A stretch of 64,000 bases of DNA from Branchiostoma floridae. Its lineage: Eukaryota; Chordata; Leptocardii; Amphioxiformes; Branchiostomatidae. The first letter of the stretch is position 1. Every line of letters starts with the position of its first letter. A program made the translations under genes and the position numbers. The notes beneath the pieces were generated by a model. It did no database searches. It was not told the origin of the DNA and was given only the letters and a program-made list of their open reading frames with translations. The DNA lies in NCBI RefSeq assembly GCF_000003815.2, contig NC_049979.1, positions 4,143,038-4,207,037 of the forward strand. Direction: 5' to 3'. Positions 42,590-53,600 of the stretch are shown here, one piece after another.

Positions 42590-42705
42590 GTCTGCCTTGG
42601 CACGTTGGTACGCCCGATCCCTCCATCTCGGAAGTTAAGCAATGCACAGTCCGGACAGTTCTTGGATGGGGGACCAACCAAGGACGTCCGGATTGCTGTA
42701 GCCTC
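42590..42705 (+). pseudogene. 5S rRNA-like sequence (5S pseudogene or head of a 5S-derived SINE)
   Basis: The order and spacing of 5S landmarks are kept: a GTCTGCC start, CGCCCGATC, the internal-promoter-like CTCGGAAGTTAAGCA, then TTCTTGGATGGGGGACC and GCTGTAGCCTC at the end, about 116 bp. Several conserved positions differ from a functional 5S gene. The following ~75 bp (to about 42780) contain GAGGTGCCTTGATCAC and could be a SINE tail. Confidence 0.8.
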
Positions 42706-42846
42706 ACAAAGCTTTCCACGAAATCGTCTTCTGCGAGGGACGAAAAACGGGGGTCCCGAGCTAGAGGAGGTGCCTTGATCACATTAAACAGCCTCGTTAC
42801 TTAACACATTGGGTACCTACTGGCTGCAAAATACACCAGATATTAT

Positions 42847-44428
42847 TAACACCACAAACGACTGTAATATGCCATGTATATGGGGCAACGACCTTGTGTA
42901 CACTCTGGAGACATAGACATAGACAGCAAGTCTTACATATTCACCAGTAATTTCGAGTTATTCCAGTTTCAAGGGTTACGGAAAAGGCTGGGCTGTCTAC
43001 CTGGGCTGGCTATTACGTCAGGCTACTTGGACCTACGAAAGCCCATTGGGACAAAAGCTGTTTTAGCAGTAGGGGTTGTTTGTGCTCAGTGAAGAAGCTG
43101 TGTCTGAAGGATCTGTGTGTTATTATGTGAATGAGCTGTATGTGAAGTGGCAGTGTGTGAAGGAGCTGTACGTGAAGGAGCTGTATTTGAAAGAGCCGTG
43201 TGTGAAGGGGCTGTGTATGAAGCAGCTATGTATGTTACATAGCCCAGAGGTTCTGGGTTCGAATCAGTTGATATGCCACCGATCTTGTGCGCTTGGGAAG
43301 GGCTCTTAACACGACTTTTCTCCCTTCAGTAGGGTAAAGAAAAGAGTACCTAGCTTTGGTAAGGGCCCTCCCACAGATAGGGCAAAGAACCCACCACACT
43401 TACGGAAAAGACTAGGGGTCCTTTCTTCCCAGTGTAAGTGGTTAAAAACCTTAACTATGGCCACACCTGGGGTAATTGCTGTCGAATTTAGGTCTCCTGA
43501 GTTAGCACCGAATGGCAGCTGTTCCAGACCCTTGCACTTTACTTTTAGCAAAGCTTATTTTAAGCTCCTCACAATTCAATTGTCGACCCTAATGTATGGC
43601 GCAGAAGCCAGGGCCCTGGCAGCCACTAAAGAAGGGCTCCTGGATGCATTTGACCAACTAGCCACCTGTCTTAAGACTTATCCAATCAGCCCGATAAGTC
43701 GTGTTTATAGCCCTTCCCAAGGGCACAAGATTGGTGGCATGTCAACTGATTTTAACCCAGAACCTCTGGGTTATTCAACAAACACATTGCTTCACACAAA
43801 GCCCCTTCACACACCGCTCCTTCAAATACAGCCCATTCACATACAGCCCATTCATGTACAGTTCATTCACAAATAGTTTATTCATTGAGCACAAACAACC
43901 CCTACTGCTAAAACAGCTTTTGTCTCAATGGGCTTTCGTAGGTCCAAGTAGCCTGACGTGATAGCCAGCCCAGGTAGACAGCCCAGGTAGACAGCCCAGC
44001 CTTTTCCGTAAACCCCAGTTTCAAGATTAAAACAATTCTTGGCCACAATGTTGGATCGGGCTCGCTTGCATTGGAGACTGAAAAACATTTAGTATACAAG
44101 TTTTATAAGTTGACAATGATAGAAATGGGGTATGCTATAATCTATGGTAAAACAGCTTCCATGCTATTATCGCCCTGTCGTCTATGGAGCCAAGGGAGGT
44201 ATCGAAAACTTCCCCATGCAGACTCCTAGCACGGACGACCCAACATGGCGGCCAAGAATTGCTTCGATCTTGAAACCAGCGGACTAACTCAAAATAACTT
44301 GTGAATACGTAGGAGTTGCTGCGTTTTTTTTTAAATTCATAATTTATAATTAATAAACATTGTCTCCAGTGCGTCACAAAAGGTCGTTGTCCATTATTAG
44401 AGTCATTTGTGGTTGTTTGTGGTGTTTA
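42847..44428. mobile_element. 1.6-kb foldback element with a LINE fragment in its spacer
   Basis: Long inverted arms (about 42847-43310 and 43690-44428) start AACACCACAAAC and end GTTTGTGGTGTTT. They share AACGACCTTGTG-type, CTGGGCTGTCTACCTGGGCTG and CTTTCGTAGGTCCAAGTAG (the last on opposite strands). The spacer encodes YGAEARALAATKEGLLDAF, like the segment after the reverse transcriptase of LINEs. Both arms include a GGTTCGAATC-type B box from a tRNA-derived sequence. Confidence 0.78.
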
Positions 44429-44627
44429 GGCAGACCGGATTTTGCTCTGTGGTTAAGGTCGTTGACCGCCAAAATTTGATATCTCTATATATAAAAGGAT
44501 GAAACATTTTTGTCACGATCTGCAATAAGAAGTGTCAAATCATTATATATTTCCGCTGATGGACCTTGATGAAGGACCGCGGTCCAAAAAAAAGGAGAAG
44601 CCGACAGAGAACAGAGCTTGAGACTGT

Positions 44628-45765
44628 GGGTTGAGGTCTCATAACACAATATTTATCCGCGACCCCCGTCCAAAAGTAGTTGGTGTTAAAATAGTGCATC
44701 GCAGTACTTGCAAAGGCCATACATGTATTTATTCTTCGGTGCACGACAGCGAGGTGGAATCTGTGGTGAATACGTAGAGGAATACATCGGTGTTCATACT
44801 GTATAAGTTGGATTACGTTGCTTTTTCGGCCGGCGGGAATTTGCGCTTTGATATGTTACCGGCACTTCCTGTTCGCCGCCTGCAGTTCCATGACCTCCGC
44901 TGGGGGTCAAATCAAAGTGTCTTTTATAGAAAAACGAGCCGGCAAATCTATGCTCATTTTCAGATATTTTGTAGCTTGCACCCTCATCTTCAACATACTA
45001 AATTCTTGTAAATTGTATCTGCACCTTACTATAGGTTTTGAGTCGTCGAACCACCTCACTTTGGGGTCCTTAACCATGTAAATCCCCATAGGCGAAAAAC
45101 TGTGTTCTGAGACCTTTATCCACAGCGTGAATTCCCCAGGGACTGATCAGCACATTAAATTGAAGTGCAAAGTTGGCCATATCTCAGGAACCATTTGGAT
45201 TTCTGTTCTAAAAGTTGGTAGGGTTTTGTATCTCGACTAGTTTTATTGTTTGAATGAAAAGAAATCCAAGGTCAAGTTGGTTTAAGGTCTCATAACACAG
45301 TATTTATCCGCGACCCCCGTCCCCAAAAGTAGTTCGTTTTAAAATAGTGCATTGCAGTACTTGCTAAGGCCGTATTTATTCGTCGGTGCACGACAGCGAG
45401 GTGGAATCTGTTCGTGAATAGTAGAGGAATACATAGGTGTTCATACTGTATAAGTTGGATTACGTTGCTTTTTCAGCCGGCAGGAATTTGCGCCTTGATA
45501 TGTTACTCACTGCCTGTTCGCCGCCTGCAGTTCCATGACCTCCGCTGGGGGTCAAATCAAAGTGTCTTTTATAGAAAAACGAGCCGGCAAATCTATGCTC
45601 ATTTTCAGATATTTTGTAGCTTGCACCCTCATCTTCAACAATTACTAAATTCTTGTAAATTGTATCTGCACCCTACTATAGGTTTTGAGTCGTCTAACCA
45701 CCTCACTTTGGGGTCCTTCACCATGTAAATCCCCATAGGCAAAAAACTGTGTTCTGAGACCTTGA
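44628..45765. repeat. ~480-bp direct duplication, two copies
   Basis: GGTCTCATAACACARTATTT begins copies at about 44634 and 45288. Both run through GGAATTTGCGC and ATCTATGCTCATTTTCAGAT to AACTGTGTTCTGAGACCTT, with about 93-95% identity by eye and a spacing of 654 bp. Confidence 0.88.
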
Positions 45766-46014
45766 CCGACGGGTGTGTGTGTGTGTGCCCCCCCCCCCCC
45801 CAATAAAAACCCAGAGATCCCTAGCGGTAACTTATGTATTCCCAAGGTATAACTGAAAGCGGTTACGGGTATAGCCTGCCAAAGGGAGTCAAACAGGTTT
45901 GATACTATATTATGCCACCTGGATTATGCTTGGAGATAAGTTACGGGAGCATGTCCATTTATGTAACATTGGATAAAATTTTGCAAGGTTATTCCGATTA
46001 CTTTCCAAAGGAAT

Positions 46015-46855
46015 GTAAACCAGGAGAATGTGGGTGAAAGGAGGAGCATATAGGACAAAGTAGTAAAGACTGGGAGAAAGCAATTGAACCTGGGAGAAAG
46101 CAGTTAATAAGGGAAAAGGCGTTAGAACCTGGGAGAAAGCAGTATAACCTGGGAGAAAGCAGGAAAACCTGGCTGAAAAGCAGTTAGAATATTCATGTAT
46201 CAATATTCTACTGCTTTTCAGCCGAGGTTCTCCTTCTATTTCCCAGGTTCTACAGCTTTGAAAGAAGCAGGAAAACCTAGGAAAAAGCGGTAGAATATGG
46301 GATAAAGTGGGAGAACCTGGGAGAAAGTGCGAGAAGCTGGAAGAAAGTGGTTACTAAGAGAAAGCAAGAGAATCTGGGAGAAAGCGGAAGAACCTGAGAG
46401 AAAGCGGGAGAACCTAGGAGAGAGAGGGAGAAACTGGGAGAGAGCAGAAGAACCTGAGAGAAAGCGGGAGAACCTAGGAGAGAGAGGGAGAAACTGGGAG
46501 AGAGCAGAAGAACCTGAGAGAAAGCGGGAGAACCTAGGAGAGAGAGGGAGAAACTGGGAGAGAGCGGAAGAACCTGAGAGAAAGCGGGAGAACCGAGGAG
46601 AGAGAGGGAGAAACTGGGAGAGAGCGGAAGAACCTCAGAGAAAGCGGGAGAACCTAGGAGAGAGAGGGAGAAACAGGGAGAGAGCGGAAGAACCTGAGAG
46701 AAAGCCGAAGAACCTGGAAAAAGCGAGAGAACCTGGGAGAAAGAGGGGAAACCTAGGACGAAGCAGAAAAACCTAAGGGAAAGCAGGAGAACATGGGAGA
46801 AAGCTGTAGAACCTGGAACAAATGGTTAGAACCTGGGAGAAAGCGGTAGATAAAA
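46015..46855. repeat. GGGAGAAAGCGG-type minisatellite, block 3, with a 60-bp higher-order unit
   Basis: The left flank matches the 23745 locus. From about 46370 to 46690 the array is organised as a repeated 60-bp unit (GAGAAACTGGGAGAGAGCRG...). A hairpin interrupts it at 46168-46226. Confidence 0.9.
46168..46226. repeat. 59-bp hairpin palindrome inside the minisatellite
   Basis: GGCTGAAAAGCAGTTAGAAT at the left is mirrored by ATTCTACTGCTTTTCAGCC at the right around ATTCATGTATCA. Confidence 0.8.
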
Positions 46856-46964
46856 AAGAAGGAAAACAGGAGTTCTCATAGAAGTGACATTGTTCGGCAG
46901 ATGTAACATGAGCTCACCTGGGTGTGACATTGTTGGGCAGCTGTAACATAAGCTCACCGTCCAT

Positions 46965-47945
46965 CAGGTTAACTATTTCTGCAGTATGGGTTCATTAGGT
47001 GACTATTTCTGCAGTATGGGTTCATTAGGTAACTATTTCTGCAGTATGGGTTCATCAGGTAACTATTTCTGCAGTATGGGTTCATTAGGTAACTATTTCT
47101 GCAGTATGGGTTCATTAGGTAACTATTTCTGCAGTATGGGTTCATCAGGTAACTATTTCTGCAGTATGGGTTCATTAGGTAACTATTTCTGCAGTATGGG
47201 TTCATCAGGTAACTATTTCTGCAGTATGGGTTCATTAGGTAACTATTTCTGCAGTATGGGTTCATCAGGTAACTATTTCTGCAGTATGGGTTCATTAGGT
47301 AACTATTTCTGCAGTATGGGTTCATTAGGTAACTATTTCTGCAGTATGGGTTCATTAGGTAACTATTTCTGCAGTATGGGTTCATCAGGTAACAATTTCT
47401 GCAGTATGGGTTCATTAGGTAACTATTTCTGCAGTATGGGTTCATTAGGTAACTATTTCTGCAGTATGGGTTCATTAGGTTAACTATTTCTGTAGTATGG
47501 GTTCACCAGGGAACTATTTCTGCAGTATGGGTTCATCAAGTAACTATTTCTGCAGTATGGGTTCATCAGGTAACTATTTCTGCAGTATGGGTTCATCAGG
47601 TTAACTTAATTTCTGCAGTATGGGTTCATCAGGTAACTATTTCTGCAGTATGGGTTCATCAGGTTAACTATTTCTGCAGTATGGGTTCCACAGGTAACTA
47701 TTTCTGCAGTATGGGTTCATCAGGTTAACTATTTCTGCAGTATGGGTTCATCAGATATCTATTTCTGCAGCAGTATGGGTTCATCAGGTAACTTTCTGCT
47801 GTATTTAGGTAACTATTTCTGCAGTATGGGTTCATCAGGTTAACTATTTCTGCAGTATGGGTTCATCAAGTAACTATTTCTGCAGTATGGGTTCATCAAG
47901 TAACTCTTTCTGCAGTATGGGTTCATCAGGTAACTTTCTGCATAC
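46965..47945. repeat. 30-bp minisatellite with built-in acceptor- and donor-like motifs
   Basis: About 32 copies of TTTCTGCAGTATGGGTTCAT followed by YAGGTAACTA. Strict 30-bp periodicity holds to about 47475; units then vary by 1-7 bp. Confidence 0.95.
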
Positions 47946-48735
47946 TTTCAATTTGAAAGTGATTTTTTTTTATTCTTGTGAAATGACTAGTACCATGTCT
48001 AGAAGATATTGTGCATATAAACACAGGTAATTTATGAAATACATGACCAGTCATTCCTGTATACCATATGACAGATTCATTTAGGATTTCACAAAGAAAA
48101 TTGTTATTCTATTTTTTTCCACAACTTTGGCCAAATCAAATTGTAGTTTAATTTGTGTCTGTGCTATAAAAAAGTTGTGCTGTCCATGGGATGTTTATTT
48201 ACACATGCAGTCACTGACCTTAACACTTGCGTGTAGTTGTGTAGTGTTCTTGAACATTTTGCCAGTTTATGTGTTCCCGAATGACTTGGAAAAAATGCCG
48301 ACATAGTTTTATAACGCCTGAGTATTTTATTTGTAGCTTTTCATACTACGTTACAATCATACACTCAGCTATCAATGAGTATCATCGTAGATTGTAGTTT
48401 TGTGAGCTGTTTATTGTGAAATCGTAGGAATTTGTGGATCTCTGCAGAAGGCTTTTGGCATCTTGCATAACTTTTTACAAGTTCTGCGAATGATTGCGGG
48501 ATGTTCAGAACTTTTCACGTGTTCTGCAGAAGATTGTGGGACATTCTGTGACCGAAAGACGAGGGATGTCTAAGACGGTCTTGCATACTTACTGTTGACA
48601 TTTACTGTTGACACATATACGAATATATTTCTATTATGAAAGTACTATATTAAGATAGAAGTGCATCAAAAGTCAGCCATCGTGTATATATATGGTACTG
48701 AATAAAGCACTAGGTAAGGAGTGTACCTGTTTTGA
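47946..48735. other. non-coding stretch between two minisatellites
   Basis: AT-rich sequence with short TTCTGCAGAAGATTGTGGGA-type repeats (48440-48545). No gene recognised. Confidence 0.5.
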
Positions 48736-48739
48736 AAGG

Positions 48740-49950
48740 AAGCAGTGTTGAACGGGGCCGATGGAATTCCAGCCAGGGAGGCAGTCTTAAAGTAAAACAG
48801 GGCCGCTGGATTTCCAGCCAGGGAGGGAGGCACTGTTAAACAGCCGCTGGAAATCCAGCCATGGAGGCAGTATTGAACAGTGTCGCTGAAAATCCATTGA
48901 GGGAGGTAGTGTTAAACAGAGCCGCTGGATTTCCAGCCAGGGATGCAGTGTTGAACAGGGCCGCTGGAAATCCAGCGAGGAGAGCAGTGTTGAACAGGGC
49001 CGCTGGATTTCCAGCGAGGAGAGCAGTGTTGAACAGGGCCGCTGGAAATCCAGCGAAGTTGGCAGTGTTAAACAGTGCCGCTGGATTTCCAGCAAGGGAG
49101 GCAGTGTTAAACAGTGCCGCTGAATATCCTTTGAGGGAGGTAGTGTTGAACAGAGCCGCTGGAAATCCAGCGAGGGAGGCAGTGTTGAACAGGGCCGCTG
49201 GAAATCCAGCGAGGGAGGCAGTTTTGAACAGTGCCGCTGGATTTCCAGCCAGGGAGGCAGTGTTGAACAGGGCCGCTGGATTTCCAGCGAGGAGAGCAGT
49301 GTTGAACAGGGCCGCTGGAAATCCAGCGAAGTTGGCAGTGTTAAACAGTGCCGCTGGATTTCCAGCGAGGGAGGCAGTGTTAAACAGTGCCGCTGGAAAT
49401 CCAGCGAGGGAGGCAGTGTTAAACAGGGCCGCTGGATTTCCAGCGAGGAGAGCAGTGCTAAACAGTGCCGCCGGATTTCCAGCGAGGGAGGCAGTGTTAA
49501 ACAGTGCCGCTGGAAATCCAGCGAGGGAGGCAGTGTTAAACAGTGCCGCTGGATTTCCAGCCAGGGATGCAGTGTTGAACAGAGCCGCTGGAAATCCAGC
49601 GAGGGAGGCAGTGTTGAACAGTGCCGCTGGAAATCTAGCGAGGGAGGCAGTGTTGAACAGTGCCGCTGGATTTTCAGCCAGGGAGGCAGTGTTGAACAGA
49701 GCCGCTGGAAATCCAGCGAGGGAGGCAGTGTTGAACAGGGCCGCTGGAAATCCAGCGAGGGAGGCAGTGTTGAACAGTGCCGCTGGAAATCCAGCGAGGG
49801 AGGCAGTGTTGAACAGTGCCGCTGGAAATCCAGCGAGGGAAGCAGTGTTGAATAGGGCCACTGGATTTCCAGCCATAGGAGAAGTCAAGTGGAAGCCGCT
49901 GGAAATCCAGCCAGACAAAAGCCTAGGGTAAGGCGCTGGAATTCCAGCCG
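48740..49950. repeat. 39-bp minisatellite with a palindromic core in two orientations
   Basis: About 29 units of GAGGGAGGCAGTGTTGAACA plus a palindromic core. The core reads CGCTGGAAATCCAGCG in some units and CGCTGGATTTCCAGCG in others, in roughly equal numbers. The outermost units read GGAATTCC. A block of several units (GATTTCC/GAAGTTGGCAG order) recurs at about 49000-49130 and 49280-49400. Long open frames on both strands reflect the 39-bp period. Confidence 0.95.
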
Positions 49951-50600
49951 GGGAAGCCGAAGTCTTGAGTAGGTTTTAGGAGTACATAATATCATATTAT
50001 GTACAAATAGTACCCAGATCTAAAAATCGTGTCAACTTGAGACAATAATACTGTCTCAAGTTGCATCTGAATCCGTTTATAGAATTGTGTTACCTTGTTG
50101 AGGAACCAGCCAGCCCCAAAGCTGGTGCCTTTATCTTTATCCACAGGGTAACCTATATCCATTGTATTCAAAAACAGGGTATCTAGGACAATAAGTAAAT
50201 TTTCAAAATATTGCAGTTTGAAATGACTTAAAGTCCCTAAATGGTTTCAAACAACTGATGAAGGTTACCCCACATATAAAGGTGAGCTAGCATTACATTA
50301 TTATTATTAGGCCTAAGTAAGTAAGTAGCATTACATGCTGTACAACTGGTCAACATGTACAGTAGATGAATATTCATATGACAATCATCAGACCTTTCAA
50401 TACCGTACGACAAACATGTTTTGAATATTGGGCAGTAACCATTACTTTATATTCAGTTCTTGGACCTTACATATATTATATAATACTGCATCAGTCTAAT
50501 AGCACTGTGTGATCAGTTTCCGTAATCTTTCTTGTAGGAACTATGTGATAAGCTGAGAAGCAGTACAAATGTGTGCATGTGTGCCATTTTTAAACCATTA
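49951..50600. other. sequence downstream of the last PLAT exon; no exon recognised
   Basis: AT-rich, with no second half of a PLAT domain on the minus strand. The LOXHD1-like gene therefore appears to stop, or to jump a long intron, here. Confidence 0.5.
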
Positions 50601-50614
50601 TCAAGAGTGCCAAC

Positions 50615-53600
50615 CTTAAACTTGTCCACTGCCTCCCGTTCAAAGTTGTCTGTCCTATTCCTGAGCTGAACCTCTTCTGTCTTCCCCTTTGTTCCATAGA
50701 TCTGCAGGAAGACATTTGCGTCTGTCCCCGCCCCTCTGATGTCACCTGTGTAGATGTCTACTTCATATGGAATCCCTACATATACACAATGTTTGGAAAT
50801 GAGAGGAAGCAAAGAGTGACTCATCTGTATATGGAAGACAGCCACTAAATTTCATACAACAGCCCAAAGTTCAAAATGATAATCCTTGCAGAAATTCACG
50901 ACAAGATTTAAACAGATAGTATTTTACACAAGACATGATCCCCTGAGTCTGCTTACAGAAAAATGTGAAAATACACACTAGTTTACTCTATACTATAAGG
51001 TAAAGGATTGACTATTAAGCCTTAAGTCTCTTTAGAATCCTAGTCACACATTGCTGACCATGGTCTCATGACCTTCACCAGACCACTCTTGGGGTTTTCA
51101 GTAATATCATGTGGTTAGAAGTTGGTCAACACGTTTGCCTACTAGTCTTTAAAATTTGTCTGCACCAGTCAACTATGAATTTTGAAAAATGAAATATGGA
51201 AAGACATATTTTGCTTGGATGCAATCAAAGGGGGAATAGGAAGGTTTCCAGACTACTCCCATCCCAGCGCCAACCCTGTCCGCAGGGTGGTCATAAGTAC
51301 AGTCATGAGGAGGTTCTGAATGTGTGACAGGACTTTGTTATTGATCTGATGGTAAACATTGAAGAATCCATCTTGCAGAGGCATCACTAAAACCTGGAGA
51401 CACCCTAAATAACCATCACTACTGACATCACAGAATCGCTCAAGTTTACCTGGTTCCACCCGTATTATGGAGATTGCTGGGAAGGTGAGGGGGTAGGCAG
51501 TGAACAGGGTAAAGAAAAAGGTGCAGTGACTGTTAGTACGGACAGAAGCTGGAAGCAGGACCTCATGCAAACGGACCTTTCAATGCAAATCAAAACAGAA
51601 TTGTAAGGTTCCATAGTCAGACATTCAAATATAGATACAAGGAGAAAGACAACTGTACAACACATCATCCCTTGACATTGCTGATATTTATATTTCAGCC
51701 ATACCATAGGTATGGTGAAATATATTGTATTCGTAATGTTTCTTTCTTCTTTCTTTCTTTCTTTCTCCTGTCAAATCTTCAAATCGAATCAACTCCGCCA
51801 TTTTTTGACCGATTGACTTGAAATTTGGCACAAAGGTAGAGTAAGCCAATACCCCCAGGTGTTTTTTTCATTTTTTTCATATCTGCCTTTAAAATGATTT
51901 TATTGAGGTTTTTGTCAATTTTTATGTATATTTCGGGCTCCTGTACCCTGGTATTACAGCCGAATGACATGAAATTTGGTACAGAGGTGCCTTGATCATA
52001 TGCTCACCTAGATTCAATAACAGTTTTGGCATACGGTACAACAAAATGCTTAATTTTGCGATTTTTGGCCATTTTTTGACCAAAAAAGGACATTTGTGGC
52101 TTCTGTAGCCTCGTTTTACAACCAAACGATCTGAAATTTGGTATAAAAGTGCCCTTCAATTATGTGCACATAAATTCAATAAAATTTTTCCCATACGGTG
52201 CAACAAAATGCTTAATTTTGCGATTTTGGGGCATTTTTTTGACCAGAAAAGGACATTTGTGGCTCCTGTAGCCTCGTTTTACAACTAAATGATCTGAAAT
52301 TTGATATAAAAGTGCCCTTTAATTATGTGCACATAAATTCAATAAAAGTTTTCCCATACGGTACAACAAAATACTTAATTTTGCGATTTTGGGGCATTTT
52401 TTTGACCAGAAAAGGACATTTTTGGCTCCTGTAGCCTCGTTTTACAACCAAATGATCTGAAATTTGGTATAAAAGTGCCCTTCAATTATGTGCACATAAA
52501 TTCAATAAAAGTTTTCCCATACGGTACAACAAAATACTTTATTTTGCGTTTTTATGGCCATTTTTGACAAAATTTGGACATTTTTGGCTCCTGTTCCCTC
52601 GATTTACAACCTAATGACCCGTAAATTGGTAAAGGGGTGCTCTAGATATCTATTCAAATGAGCCATGTATAATTTTTGGCATGGACCACTTTAAAATGAT
52701 ATATTTGGGATTTTTTTGGTCATTTTCCAATGGCCAAAGGGGTCAACGACCTCAAGGCCTATTGTTGCATGAGGGAGATGGCTGAAATATGCTGTATTTG
52801 CTCTCAAGCAAATGTCGGCCTTTCTAGTCATGAATATTATCATTGGTAGTAGAAATATGAAAACTAGTTTTGAATACAAGACCAGACAGGATACAGATAG
52901 AGAAAACCATAGTCGGTGCTGGTTTGCTAATTAACATCTAGTTTATCATTATTTTTTAGAATACATTTCTAACAATTGATGAGCAATGCTAACAATCACT
53001 TAAAGTAAAGGTCATTTTTGACCTGCTGATTGGTCAGTGCAGATCACATGACCTATCAACAGGTCAAAACATGACCTTTTACCCCCTGATTGGTCAATGC
53101 AGATCACATGACCAATCAAAAGTGAGGTCAGTTTTGACATGCTGATTGGTCAATGCAGATCGCATGACAAATCAACATGACAAAAGGGACCTCTAACTCC
53201 TTGCTGAGCAAGTCTGAACTTACGGACGACCCCTTTTATGAGCTCTGTTGGGTACAGCTCAACCTCCGTCTTCTCATCACCCTCGTCAGACGCCAACCAG
53301 CGGTGGCAGGAGAACATGTAGCGCTCACCACGTGATGGAACATCGATGTCAACTTTATCAAGAAACCATCCTGACCCTGGGCCAGAGTCGTCATGACCAA
53401 TACGGATCCTTTCAATCTGAAATTGAACAAAAATGGGGACCAATAAGCCATCTCATAGTTGCTAAGCAATCTTTATTGCATATCCATAAACATTATGATA
53501 TTGGGTCAACATTGAAAGGTTGTTTTTTTTTTAATTGAAACCTTTCAATGCTGACCCAATATCATGATGCTACCTACTGACTTATCTAATAGTAATAACA

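Noticed and set aside
46969-47483. 165-168-codon frames on both strands (GNYFCSMGSL repeats)
   Set aside because: Same artefact, from a strict 30-bp period.
46965-47945. CRISPR-like regular array
   Set aside because: Contiguous tandem units with no unique spacers, in an animal genome.
48836-49931. Open reading frames of ~356-360 codons on both strands
   Set aside because: They come from a 39-bp tandem repeat; period divisible by three keeps all in-register frames open. No start context, splice sites or domain.
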